A stretch of DNA of 64,000 nt from the NCBI RefSeq assembly GCF_003815915.1, contig NZ_CP033929.1, positions 372,001 to 436,000 on the forward strand, in the 5' to 3' direction. This DNA comes from Chryseobacterium indoltheticum (GTDB lineage Bacteria > Bacteroidota > Bacteroidia > Flavobacteriales > Weeksellaceae). The notes below the pieces were generated by a model. It was not told the DNA's origin. It saw only the letters and a list, made by a program, of their open reading frames with translations, and made no database searches. The position numbers and the translations under genes are program-made. Below, one piece after another: positions 51,961-60,660 of this stretch (its first letter is position 1; each line of letters opens with the position of its first letter).

Positions 51961-52800
51961 ATGAAAAAATTAGGCATTCTAGCTATAGCCTTACTGGCAC
52001 AGGTTTCTTTCGCACAAACCAACAGATTTGTTTATCAGGTGACATCAAAACCAGACATTACTAATAAAAATGATATTAAAACTGAAAATGCTTATTTAGA
52101 TATTTCAGCAGAGAAATCTATGTTCTATTCTGAGAATAGGATTAAAAGAGATTCTGTAATGCAGGCTAATAGACAAAGTGGTGGAGCTAGAGGCTTTAAC
52201 AGGGAGCAAATGGATGGTTTGAGAACGAATATTAATTATACGATTGAAAAAAATAAAAAAGACCAGAAAACTTTTTACAAAGAGCGTATTGGCAGAGATC
52301 AATATTCTTATGAAGAAGACCGACCTCTGAACTGGAAAATTCTATCTGAAACTAGAAAAATTGGTGATTATAAAGTACAAAAAGCAGAAACTGATTTTGG
52401 CGGAAGAAAATGGACCGCATGGTTCACAACCGATCTTCCTTATCAGGACGGACCGTATAAATTCAATGGTCTTCCCGGCTTAGTTGTAAAAGCAGAAGAT
52501 TCTACGGGAGATTATTCATTTGATTTAATGAAAAACTATAAGATATCTGATTTTCCTGAAATGACTACATTTGGAAATGTTATTAAAGTAAAAAGAACAG
52601 ATTATGTAAAGCAACAGGAAAAATTCAAAGCCGACCCAATGTCTTTTCTTGGTAGCCAACGTGGTGGCGGTGGAAATTCATCTCCAAGAAGCCAAGGTGG
52701 TGGAGGTGGAAATGGGTTTTCTCCTGAAGTTAGAAAAAGAATTCAAGATGGAGTGAAAGATGAGATTAAAAAAAGTAGCAATCCTATCGAATTAAAATAA
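51961..52800 (+). CDS. GLPGLI-family exported protein
   Basis: 279 residues with a signal peptide (about 1-19, ending FAQ). The GLPGL motif that names the family is visible in FNGLPGLVVKAEDSTGDY (near 175), after AWFTTDLPYQDGPY. A Gly-rich insert (about 237-258) lies before a basic tail. GLPGLI proteins are confined to Bacteroidetes and their function is unknown. The gene stands alone and ends in a strong terminator. Confidence 0.9.
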   Translation: MKKLGILAIALLAQVSFAQTNRFVYQVTSKPDITNKNDIKTENAYLDISAEKSMFYSENRIKRDSVMQANRQSGGARGFNREQMDGLRTNINYTIEKNKKDQKTFYKERIGRDQYSYEEDRPLNWKILSETRKIGDYKVQKAETDFGGRKWTAWFTTDLPYQDGPYKFNGLPGLVVKAEDSTGDYSFDLMKNYKISDFPEMTTFGNVIKVKRTDYVKQQEKFKADPMSFLGSQRGGGGNSSPRSQGGGGGNGFSPEVRKRIQDGVKDEIKKSSNPIELK

Positions 52801-52805
52801 AATCA

Positions 52806-52839
52806 AAAAAGGTCTGAAGAAATTTCTTCAGACCTTTTT
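52806..52839. terminator. Bidirectional terminator
   Basis: AAAAAGGTCTGAAGAAA is directly followed by its reverse complement (17 bp each), with A-run and T-run. It serves the convergent GLPGLI and metallopeptidase genes. Confidence 0.85.
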
Positions 52840-52840
52840 A

Positions 52841-53701
52841 TTATCTTAAAAGTTGATTAAAAGTGTCACCTTGTTTGATGTCTCCGGAATTATATCCTTT
52901 CATAAACCATTCTTTACGCTGTGCAGAAGAGCCATGGGTAAAGCTTTCCTGATTCACATATCCTTGTGATTTTTTTTGAATGTTGTCATCACCAACTGCT
53001 TCAGCAGCATTTATTGCTGATTCTAAATCTCCGGGCTCAATAAATGATTTTTCTCTGTCACCGGTTACTCTAGACCAAACTCCGGCGTAAAAATCAGCCT
53101 GAAGTTCAGTTGCTACAGAAATCTGATTAAGCTGAGCCTCAGAATATCTTCCGCTTCGTCTTGCATTATCGGTTTCGTTTAGAGTACCAAGAAGATTTTG
53201 CACGTGATGACCCATTTCGTGGGCCATTACGTAAGCAACAGTAAATTCTGTTACTTTGGCACCAAATTTTTGCTGCAACTCATTAAAAAAACTCATATCC
53301 ATATAAACAGACTGATCTGTCGGGCAATAAAACGGTCCCATTGCAGATTGCGCCAATCCACATCCGGAATCTGTGTTGCTTCTGAATAAAACCACTCTTG
53401 CCGGTTGATATTTAGCGCCATTTTCAGCGAAAATTTTAGTCCAGGTTTCTTCATTTTCGGCGGTAATCATTTCGATCATCTCACCAATTTTCTTGTCAGT
53501 TTCTGTAAGCTCTCTTTGCTCAGTTTGGGCTCCGGTATTTGAAGCTCCTGAAGAGAGAATTGCAGAAGGATCACCACCCAGGAAAAATACAATAGCAGCG
53601 ATGATTATTGTACCCAATCCGCCACCAACAATAGCACCACCGCCGCCACTTGATCCGCGCCTGTCGTCTACGTTTGTACTTCGGTCATCAGTCCATTTCA
53701 T
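52841..53701 (-). CDS. YpfJ-family neutral zinc metallopeptidase
   Basis: 286 residues. A Gly-rich N-terminus precedes one membrane segment (about 27-44). The zinc site HEMGHHVQNLLG is near residue 161, followed by TELQADFYAGVW supplying the third ligand. It is anchored with the protease domain outside the cytoplasm. The physiological target is unknown. No partner gene is close. Confidence 0.85.
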   Translation of the reverse strand: MKWTDDRSTNVDDRRGSSGGGGAIVGGGLGTIIIAAIVFFLGGDPSAILSSGASNTGAQTEQRELTETDKKIGEMIEMITAENEETWTKIFAENGAKYQPARVVLFRSNTDSGCGLAQSAMGPFYCPTDQSVYMDMSFFNELQQKFGAKVTEFTVAYVMAHEMGHHVQNLLGTLNETDNARRSGRYSEAQLNQISVATELQADFYAGVWSRVTGDREKSFIEPGDLESAINAAEAVGDDNIQKKSQGYVNQESFTHGSSAQRKEWFMKGYNSGDIKQGDTFNQLLR

Positions 53702-53749
53702 ATTAAAGTAATTTTAAGAGTAAAGTTAAAAATTTTCTTAATACAGAAA

Positions 53750-54277
53750 TTATTTGTTTTCAGAATTTCCGAAACCGATATTTCCTGTTTTATTGGAAAG
53801 ATTTCTTTTAAAATTGATCATGCTTAAAGCCGTAACTGCTGCTTCAACGCCTTTGTTTCCTAAATCACCACCACTTCTTGCGATTGACTGTTCTTTGGTG
53901 TCATCTGTCAACACGCAGAAAATAGTTGGAGTGTCTGTTAAAATATTACAGTCTTTAATTCCCTGGGCAACGGCGTCACAAACGAAATCAAAATGTGGAG
54001 TTTCTCCTCTGATGACACACCCGATTGCTATCACCGCATCAAACTTTCGTTCTTTACAAAGCTGCATGCTTGCATAATTTAATTCAAAAGCTCCGGGAAC
54101 GGAAAACTGTTTTATATTTTCAGCTTTTACGCCTTCTTTTTCCAGAATTTCTAAAGCTGCATCACGTAGATTGTAGGTTACAAAGTCATTCCACTCAGAA
54201 AAAACAATGCCGATAGAAAAATCCTCGGCATTGGTAATATGAAGTGGCTTGTAATCTGAAAGATTAACTGTTGCCAT
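53750..54277 (-). CDS. ribH: 6,7-dimethyl-8-ribityllumazine synthase
   Basis: 175 residues. FSEWNDFVTYNLRDAALEIL, the GAFELNYA and GCVIRGETPHFDFVCDAV motifs and PTIFCVLTDDTKEQSIARS are all diagnostic. It makes the precursor of riboflavin. The C-terminal tail of about 20 residues is longer than in most orthologues. It follows the TPR-protein gene by three bases, so they form one operon. Confidence 0.93.
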   Translation of the reverse strand: MATVNLSDYKPLHITNAEDFSIGIVFSEWNDFVTYNLRDAALEILEKEGVKAENIKQFSVPGAFELNYASMQLCKERKFDAVIAIGCVIRGETPHFDFVCDAVAQGIKDCNILTDTPTIFCVLTDDTKEQSIARSGGDLGNKGVEAAVTALSMINFKRNLSNKTGNIGFGNSENK

Positions 54278-54280
54278 GTT

Positions 54281-54991
54281 TTAATTTAAATATTTAGTCA
54301 TTTCGATATAAGAATCAGACATTCCGTTGTCGTAGTCCTGATATTTTTCGTCGATCGTTGCAAAGTATTTTTTAGCTTCTGCATTTTTCTTCATTCCTAA
54401 AGCAACAATACCTGCTTTTCTCGTGAAATAATAAGAAGTATAAGGATCATCAGACGCTGAGGCAGCTTTATCTAATAATGCTAAAGCCTCATCATTTTTA
54501 TTAAGACCAGATTTTGCATCTGCCATTGCGCCAAACTTCATTGCCATCAATGTTTTGTTATCAGACGAAAACTTGTCTAAAAGATCGTGAGCTTCCTGAA
54601 ATTTTCCTTCTTTTAATTTTAATAAACCTGCATTGTAAGCAGAAAGTTTACCCACTTTCGTAGAAGAATATTCTTTATAAGTTCCTAAAAAACCTGGGTT
54701 AGCTGCAGATTTTCCACCTAAAGCTTCTTTCTCTTTACCTTCTGTAAGATTTTTTTGTGCTGCTAAATAAGTTTTTATAGCTTCAGCATTCTTTGGAGCT
54801 ACCACAAATTGCTGGTATCCGAAAAAGCCTAAAACTCCTAAAACAACAACCCCAAAAGCAATGCTTAATGGTTTTTGATATTTTTCCAGGAATTTTTCTG
54901 TATTTAAAGCCTCTCTGTCAAGGTCTTTAAAGAATTCCACTGTTTCTTTACCTTCTTGCTCATTTGGAGCGTTTTTTCCCAATTTTGCCAT
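54281..54991 (-). CDS. Tetratricopeptide-repeat membrane protein (YfgM-like)
   Basis: 236 residues. An N-terminal cytoplasmic helix is followed by one membrane segment (about 45-65) and three to four TPR-like helical hairpins. Arrangement and length fit the YfgM/ancillary SecYEG translocon type. Its role is by analogy. ribH starts three bases after its stop codon; the gene has its own good promoter. Confidence 0.75.
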   Translation of the reverse strand: MAKLGKNAPNEQEGKETVEFFKDLDREALNTEKFLEKYQKPLSIAFGVVVLGVLGFFGYQQFVVAPKNAEAIKTYLAAQKNLTEGKEKEALGGKSAANPGFLGTYKEYSSTKVGKLSAYNAGLLKLKEGKFQEAHDLLDKFSSDNKTLMAMKFGAMADAKSGLNKNDEALALLDKAASASDDPYTSYYFTRKAGIVALGMKKNAEAKKYFATIDEKYQDYDNGMSDSYIEMTKYLN

Positions 54992-55013
54992 AAATTCTTA
55001 AAAAATTGAATTG

Positions 55014-55043
55014 CAAATTTAATTGTTTCTGAGTGATTTACAA
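55014..55043 (-). promoter_or_regulatory. Promoter of the TPR-ribH operon (TTG-N19-TAAATTTG)
   Basis: The minus strand carries TTG (55043-55041), 19 bases, then TAAATTTG (55021-55014), an exact consensus match at the same spacing as for gdhA. The box ends 22 bases before the start codon. Confidence 0.65.
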
Positions 55044-55151
55044 AATCTTTATCTGCATTATTACTAAAAGAGAATGAAAGACCTGTAAATAGTGTGAATA
55101 GTTAATAGAGAATTGTTATTTTTTGTTTATTTCAACTCTTCTTTATTACAT

Positions 55152-55688
55152 TTAATATTCTAAAGTATGATAGATTTCAGCGTTGAATTTCTTCAGTTTT
55201 TCGTCTCCTTTTAAATCTTTTAAACCGATTAAAAAACTGAACTGAACGACTTCTGCACCCTGCTTTTCTACGAGCTTTGCTGCGGCTTCCGTTGTTCCTC
55301 CGGTTGCTAAAAGATCATCATGAATTAAAATACGCTGTCCTTTTTTTATTTGCCCTTCTCTGGTTTCTATTTCTGCGCTTCCGTATTCGAGATCATATTT
55401 TTCTGAAATAATCGGTGGCGGAAGTTTTCCTTTTTTTCTGATTAAAATAAATGGAACTTCCAGAGCTACTGCAATTGCAATCCCGAAAAGATAACCCCGG
55501 CTTTCAATTCCGCAAACAGCATCTACTTTTCCTTTGCTGAATTTTACCAGATCATCGATTACTTCTTCATACAGTTTAGGATCAAGAAAAATCGGTGAAA
55601 TATCTTTAAACTGAATTCCCGGAATAGGAAAATCAGGAATATTTTCTATGGTTTCGTCGAGTTTTCTGATGAGTTCCTGCGATGCCAT
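55152..55688 (-). CDS. apt: Adenine phosphoribosyltransferase
   Basis: 178 residues. The PRPP-binding loop ILIHDDLLATGGTTEAA near residue 122 and the ESRGYLFG segment of the purine side are visible. It salvages adenine to AMP in the cytoplasm. The preceding gene ends three bases before the start, so it is transcribed with the upstream lipoprotein gene. Confidence 0.93.
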   Translation of the reverse strand: MASQELIRKLDETIENIPDFPIPGIQFKDISPIFLDPKLYEEVIDDLVKFSKGKVDAVCGIESRGYLFGIAIAVALEVPFILIRKKGKLPPPIISEKYDLEYGSAEIETREGQIKKGQRILIHDDLLATGGTTEAAAKLVEKQGAEVVQFSFLIGLKDLKGDEKLKKFNAEIYHTLEY

Positions 55689-55691
55689 ATG

Positions 55692-56879
55692 TTAAGGATT
55701 GATTTTATAGCTTGATATTTTCCACTCGCCGTTTACATTTTTAAGACCGAAAGTGGCTTTCAAAGAAGTTGTTCTTCCGTTCTTATCGGTTACGTCGTAT
55801 GTTGCATTAACGCTTGATGCATTGGTGCCTGTTCCGTTTGTTGTAATGTTTTTTACGCTTACGTTTTTAATAGCCCCGAACCCTGAAGTAGGGTTTGAGA
55901 ACGATTCATAAGATCCCCAACTTGGATTGCTTGACGAATCGAAAGCAGCTTTTAAATTTTGTGAACTTACATTATTTAAAAATTTGCTTACCGTATTTTT
56001 AGGATCTGCAGTCGGCTGTTTTGGCTGAGAAGAAGTTGTTCCCGGTTCTGTTCCTGCTGCTGGCGGTGTTGTTGGATTATTTGGATCAATTACTGCATTC
56101 GGATCCTGATCAATCATTGTGGAATCAGTTTTTGGAACTTCAGGAACTTTTAAAGCAGAAGGGTTTACATCTAAACCAATTTTCGACATTTTAAAAGTCT
56201 TCGCTGTTGTTTTTACCGAAACGGTGATGTCAATTTTGTTATCAACTATTTTTGATGCCAATAATGATGAAAACTTAAGATGAAAACCTCTGAAATTATT
56301 ATCCTGCATTAGATTTTTAGCTGTTGAAAGCTTTACTCCGTTGCTGAATACTTCTAAAGTTGTTTCTAAAGCAGCACCTGTGAATGAAATAGGATTTCCT
56401 GCGTTATCAACTAATCTTGGAACGATTTGCATTGCAGTTGGGCCACTTCCGGTATCTCCCGAAAGTTGAGTAAGAATGCTTAATGAGCTTGCTCTTACAT
56501 CATTCGGATCACTTTCTTTTGCAGTTTCGTCGCCGAAGATATTCATTTCGCCTAATGACGGTGGTGCCGTGCTTGCCCATTCAATCCCGTTTTGCTGAGC
56601 AACCTGATCGGCCATTGATAATATTTCGGGCACTTTTTTGCCGTTAATCAGCTGACCAAGTGCTTTCAATTCGTTAACATCGCCTTCTGCTTCTACACCG
56701 AAAGTTTTTAGAATATAAAGCGCTTCATTAAATTTAATCTGCTTAATGGTGGTAAGACCAGACGCCATATCGTTGATACTCGACTGTAAAGTCTGGGTCG
56801 TAGTCGCATCTACGTGATCTTTTTTGCATGCTGTGAAAAGCAACAAGCTGAAGATGAGTAGCAAAGAAAACTTTTTCAT
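55692..56879 (-). CDS. Lipoprotein with NTF2/DUF4878-like C-terminal domain
   Basis: 395 residues. The lipobox ends at Cys18 (LLFTAC). A globular N-terminal region (about 20-240) is followed by a Pro/Thr/Asp linker (about 250-300), then a C-terminal domain (about 300-395) with SSNPSWGSYESF, ATYDVTDKNGR and GEWKISSYKI, which resembles the NTF2-like DUF4878. The function is unknown. Apt follows three bases after its stop. Confidence 0.68.
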   Translation of the reverse strand: MKKFSLLLIFSLLLFTACKKDHVDATTTQTLQSSINDMASGLTTIKQIKFNEALYILKTFGVEAEGDVNELKALGQLINGKKVPEILSMADQVAQQNGIEWASTAPPSLGEMNIFGDETAKESDPNDVRASSLSILTQLSGDTGSGPTAMQIVPRLVDNAGNPISFTGAALETTLEVFSNGVKLSTAKNLMQDNNFRGFHLKFSSLLASKIVDNKIDITVSVKTTAKTFKMSKIGLDVNPSALKVPEVPKTDSTMIDQDPNAVIDPNNPTTPPAAGTEPGTTSSQPKQPTADPKNTVSKFLNNVSSQNLKAAFDSSSNPSWGSYESFSNPTSGFGAIKNVSVKNITTNGTGTNASSVNATYDVTDKNGRTTSLKATFGLKNVNGEWKISSYKINP

Positions 56880-56897
56880 TTTAATTATGGTTTATGG

Positions 56898-56905
56898 CAA
56901 ATTTA
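56898..56905 (-). promoter_or_regulatory. Candidate -7 element (TAAATTTG) for the lipoprotein-apt operon
   Basis: TAAATTTG on the minus strand, 19 bases before the start codon of the lipoprotein gene. No -33 TTG is seen at N17-N23. Confidence 0.35.
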
Positions 56906-56931
56906 GTAAAACCTTTATTAAAACTGATTTT

Positions 56932-57951
56932 TTATTTTTTGTTTTCTTTTTCTTTTAAATCTTCTTTAAAGAAAGAGCTGAATACAGCCTGCATATTTGG
57001 AAATGAAGCGTCTCGCCAGTAATTTGACTGGTAACTGCTGTTGTTTTTATTAAATTTTACTTTTCCCTCTACATTATTATCATCACTGAAATCCAGCTCG
57101 GTAGGGTAGAAGTTTCGGTATGTAATAATTTGGTTATAGTTTGGTTCGCTTTTGTGCTTTAGCTTGATGAAAGCAATTTCATTAGACTCCAGAAAATCTC
57201 TTAATGTCTTTTTTGAATCTTTTTCGTAAGAATGATTGATGATGCCTTTGATGTCATATATTCTGTAACCGAACAGTGCCAATTCTTTTTCCTGTAAAGC
57301 TTCGCCTGTGATTTCTATTTCGTCTTTCTTAGCACCTTTAAGTTCTTTAATTTTAGCATTTCTTGATTTGTATTCTTCAATATTTCCTACATTTTTCAAT
57401 TTTGGTAAGTCTAAAAAGGTATTGTAATCCCAAGATCCGGTTTCTTTTTTTTCATTTTTAGCATCTTCTAATCTATAAACCCTGTACTGTTCTATGTTGC
57501 TGCTTTTGAGTTTTTTAGTTTTATTATCAAAAACATAAGTGATCACACCGTCTGCATAACAATTAAGTTTGCCATTTAAAGTGACGTAGGTATTAAAATT
57601 ACCTTTTACAAAAACATATTTTGCAGGCTTATTATTTTTAATAACAACCATTTCTATATCTTTTACTCTGTCATTTAGTTTTACGACATCTTTATTGATT
57701 TCGTCAAATGATAAAGTTGCGATAGAAATGTTATCGTACACCAATTGAAATTTTTCTTGCTCCGGTGAAAGTGAAGACTTTTCGATTTTCCCGTCGATGT
57801 CTGATGTTGCGAGAATATTCCCGTTTTTTCCAAATACCGAAACTTTAGGAAGTGGTGCATCTGTTTTTTCGGAAACGAAAGTAATGCTTTGCGCATTGAA
57901 TACATTAAACAGAATAATAAACACGAAGTTTAAAAGATAAGTTTTTTTCAT
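56932..57951 (-). CDS. Exported protein of unknown function
   Basis: 339 residues with a signal peptide (about 1-20, ending NAQ). The first mature stretch (SITFVSEKTDAPLPKVSVFGKNGNILATSDIDGKI, read as a strand pattern) resembles the carboxypeptidase-regulatory-like fold at the front of Bacteroidetes outer membrane proteins. The remainder has no motif I know. It lies 52 bases upstream of the lipoprotein gene. Confidence 0.62.
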   Translation of the reverse strand: MKKTYLLNFVFIILFNVFNAQSITFVSEKTDAPLPKVSVFGKNGNILATSDIDGKIEKSSLSPEQEKFQLVYDNISIATLSFDEINKDVVKLNDRVKDIEMVVIKNNKPAKYVFVKGNFNTYVTLNGKLNCYADGVITYVFDNKTKKLKSSNIEQYRVYRLEDAKNEKKETGSWDYNTFLDLPKLKNVGNIEEYKSRNAKIKELKGAKKDEIEITGEALQEKELALFGYRIYDIKGIINHSYEKDSKKTLRDFLESNEIAFIKLKHKSEPNYNQIITYRNFYPTELDFSDDNNVEGKVKFNKNNSSYQSNYWRDASFPNMQAVFSSFFKEDLKEKENKK

Positions 57952-58054
57952 AGTTTTTTAATTTAGTTTAAAAGGTAAGTACTAAAGTCTATTGATAAGA
58001 CGAAGTATTTTGAAAATGGTTGCCTGTTTTTTTAATTTCAATTCGTTATTGCAA

Positions 58055-58090
58055 AAAAAAGAGACTGATCATTAAATCAGTCTCTTTAAA
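58055..58090 (-). terminator. Terminator after actF
   Basis: AAAGAGACTGAT / ATCAGTCTCTTT, a 12-bp perfect stem with 6-base loop, 20 bases after the actF stop codon. Confidence 0.8.
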
Positions 58091-58110
58091 ATTTATTTTG
58101 TTACAAGTCC

Positions 58111-59442
58111 TTAGAAAGGATACTCATAAATTTCAGATTCGTGTAAGTAAGGGTTACCTGTAGGAATCAATTTCAATTTAGCTAATGCAGAAAGCACTGT
58201 AAACATAAACAATCCTGCAATGAATAAAACAGCACCCAATATCAGTAACAGAACTTCAGGAGTATTCCAGTAAGGTCCTACTGTTCCCGGCATTACCATG
58301 TTGAAATAATCTAAAAGGTGACCTAAGATTACCACAACTGCCATTGTTGTTACTACTTTGTAGTTTCTCTTGATGCTGCTACTTACCAATACCAATAGTG
58401 GTAATAAGAAGTTAACAACAAGCATAGGCAAGAAAGTAGGAGAGTAGTGCTCAAATCTTCCGAAGAAATAATTTACCTCTTCCGGGATGTTTGCATACCA
58501 GTACAACATGAACTGTGCGAACCAAGTGTACGTCCAAAGCATACTTGTAGCAAAAAGGAAAACTCCTAAATCGTGCAAGTGATTGTCGTTAAACTGTGGT
58601 AAGAAACCGTTTTTCTTAAGATATACACTCAATAAAATGATTACCGCTATACCACTTGATAGACAGCTAACCATTGAATACCAAATATACATTGTAGAAT
58701 ACCAGTGTGGGTCAATAGACATCAACCAGTCCCAAGCCCAAGCCGCAGAAGCAAACCCGAAGAATGCGATATATCCTACTGCCCATCTGTAAAGATACTG
58801 ATACTCAACCAAAGATTTTGTATCATCTACTTTTTTAGACTGAGCTTTTAATTTCCATGCGAAGAATGAAGCCCCGATTGTATAAATAAGTGTTCTTACT
58901 GCGTAGAAAGGAATATTTAAGAATATTTTCTTTTCAAATAAGATCACATCAAAGTGTGCAGATTCAGGATCTGTCAATTCAGGATCCATCCAGTGGAAAA
59001 GGTGACCGTTGTGTGTGATATTAAGAATCATCAAGATAATTAAAATAGCACCACCCCAAGGAATATAAGAAGCAATAGCTTCCATTACTCTTGTGATAAT
59101 AATTGGCCAACCTGCGTGAGCTGCGTGCTGAATACAGTAAAAGAACAGTACACAACAGCTTACTCCGAAGAAAAACACTGCTACAAAATGAAGTGAAGCT
59201 AATGGCTGATTGTGAACCTGCAATTCTGCGTGCTCCAAATGAGCAGCGTGATCCTGAGGCCCTACCATTTCGCTTGAATGCGTAGGAGAATCATGACCTG
59301 CAGAATGCACTGCTTCCATCATGTGTTCTATTCTCTCTGTAGTAATTCCTTTATTTAAAAAGAAACCTACAGCAAATAAAACTAAACCTACAACAAGAAG
59401 GATAATAGAAGTTGATTTTAATTTTGGTGAAAAACTATACAT
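58111..59442 (-). CDS. actF: Alternative complex III subunit ActF (quinol:cytochrome c oxidoreductase, membrane subunit)
   Basis: 443 residues with about ten membrane segments; the early His-rich stretch (about residues 40-80) is unusual but lies outside the membrane. The order after actE matches the act operon, whose complex oxidises quinol and reduces cytochrome c. ActF is a quinone-site-related membrane subunit similar to ActC. A terminator follows; no cytochrome oxidase gene follows here. Confidence 0.88.
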   Translation of the reverse strand: MYSFSPKLKSTSIILLVVGLVLFAVGFFLNKGITTERIEHMMEAVHSAGHDSPTHSSEMVGPQDHAAHLEHAELQVHNQPLASLHFVAVFFFGVSCCVLFFYCIQHAAHAGWPIIITRVMEAIASYIPWGGAILIILMILNITHNGHLFHWMDPELTDPESAHFDVILFEKKIFLNIPFYAVRTLIYTIGASFFAWKLKAQSKKVDDTKSLVEYQYLYRWAVGYIAFFGFASAAWAWDWLMSIDPHWYSTMYIWYSMVSCLSSGIAVIILLSVYLKKNGFLPQFNDNHLHDLGVFLFATSMLWTYTWFAQFMLYWYANIPEEVNYFFGRFEHYSPTFLPMLVVNFLLPLLVLVSSSIKRNYKVVTTMAVVVILGHLLDYFNMVMPGTVGPYWNTPEVLLLILGAVLFIAGLFMFTVLSALAKLKLIPTGNPYLHESEIYEYPF

Positions 59443-59450
59443 TTCTTTTC

Positions 59451-60137
59451 TTATTTTTTAGTTTCGGTAGTCTCAGTTGTTGCTGTCGCTGCTGTTGCTG
59501 CTGCGGGAGCCGGAGCTGCGTTTTTTTTGAAAGCACTCATTACATACATTGCCACTCTCCATCTGTCTCCAGGGTTTAGCTGACCTGCATAAGACCCCAT
59601 TGCATTTCTACCATTTGTTAATACATAATGTACAGATCCTACAGTGATTTCTCTGTCTGCATAATTCGGTACACCAGAATAAGCTCCGCTTTGTACGATC
59701 GGCCCTTGTCCGTCACCACCAGTTCCGTGACAAGCTGAACAAGTATGATCAAAAAGTATCTTACCTCTTTCTATATCTTTAGCTGCATTAGCAGGATTAA
59801 GAGGAGAAGTGCTTATTGCTTTTGAAGCATCATAACCCGCGTTATATTCGTCCGGATTTTTAGGAAGTTTACCTTCTTCAAATACTCCGTCTTTATTTTG
59901 AGCTACTGAACCTTCTACAGGAGAAAGACCAGTTGCACCGTTGTTTCGTACAAATGCAGGAATTTCGTTTTCATGATCTGAATAAGCATCCTGAGCTTTC
60001 ATCAACGGATCGTATGCCACTGGGAAATACATATCCGGGAAATATACTAGAGGTGCATTTTCATTCGGTCCGCAAGAATTAAGTAAAACTGTAGTTAAAC
60101 CTAAAATTGCTGTAATTTTTAATACATTCTTTTTCAT
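59451..60137 (-). CDS. actE: Alternative complex III monohaem cytochrome c subunit ActE
   Basis: 228 residues. A lipobox ends at Cys22 (LLNSC). The haem site CSACHGTGGDGQG is near residue 110, and a later Met likely acts as axial ligand. An Ala-rich tail ends the protein. It carries electrons from the complex. Translation could instead start 9 bases upstream at 60146, which would overlap the actD stop codon; I prefer the MKKN start for a clean signal peptide. Confidence 0.88.
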   Translation of the reverse strand: MKKNVLKITAILGLTTVLLNSCGPNENAPLVYFPDMYFPVAYDPLMKAQDAYSDHENEIPAFVRNNGATGLSPVEGSVAQNKDGVFEEGKLPKNPDEYNAGYDASKAISTSPLNPANAAKDIERGKILFDHTCSACHGTGGDGQGPIVQSGAYSGVPNYADREITVGSVHYVLTNGRNAMGSYAGQLNPGDRWRVAMYVMSAFKKNAAPAPAAATAATATTETTETKK

Positions 60138-60138
60138 T

Positions 60139-60660
60139 TTAAGCATCTTTAACAGTTATTTCTTCTACTCCCGTTTCGATAAGCAACTGCTTTACAGATT
60201 CTACATCCTGAGTGACAAACTCCATAAGAAATTTATCATCTGTAGTTCTAGGATCTGGGTTTTGTGCCGGAGCTCCAGGATACATCTTATTTCTTACAAA
60301 GAAAGTAAGAGACATCATGTGTGCTGCACAGAATACCATCAATTCAAACATCGGGTCAATAAAAGCAGGGAAGTTGTCTACCCAGCTATAAGATGGTTTA
60401 CCACCTATATTTTGAGCCCAGTCATGGTTCATAATATACCAAGTCACTGTAATACCGATACTCACTCCATATAAAGCATAGATAAATGCAGCATCAGAAA
60501 TTCTGGTTTTCTTTAAACCCAAAGCTTTGTCTAGCCCGTGAACAGGAAATGGTGTATAAACTTCGTTTATTGCAATTCCTTTATCGTTGAATGCTTTCAC
60601 GCCGTTCATTAAATCGTCGTCGTCAGCATAAAGTCCGTATACAATTTTAGTGGTGCTCAT
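60139..60660 (-). CDS. actD: Alternative complex III subunit ActD (DUF3341)
   Basis: 173 residues with two membrane segments (about 58-78 and 101-121). VYGLYADDDDLMNGVKAFNDKGI at the front is the DUF3341 signature. It is an accessory subunit of the ACIII complex. Its start overlaps the end of actC by 14 bases. Confidence 0.88.
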   Translation of the reverse strand: MSTTKIVYGLYADDDDLMNGVKAFNDKGIAINEVYTPFPVHGLDKALGLKKTRISDAAFIYALYGVSIGITVTWYIMNHDWAQNIGGKPSYSWVDNFPAFIDPMFELMVFCAAHMMSLTFFVRNKMYPGAPAQNPDPRTTDDKFLMEFVTQDVESVKQLLIETGVEEITVKDA

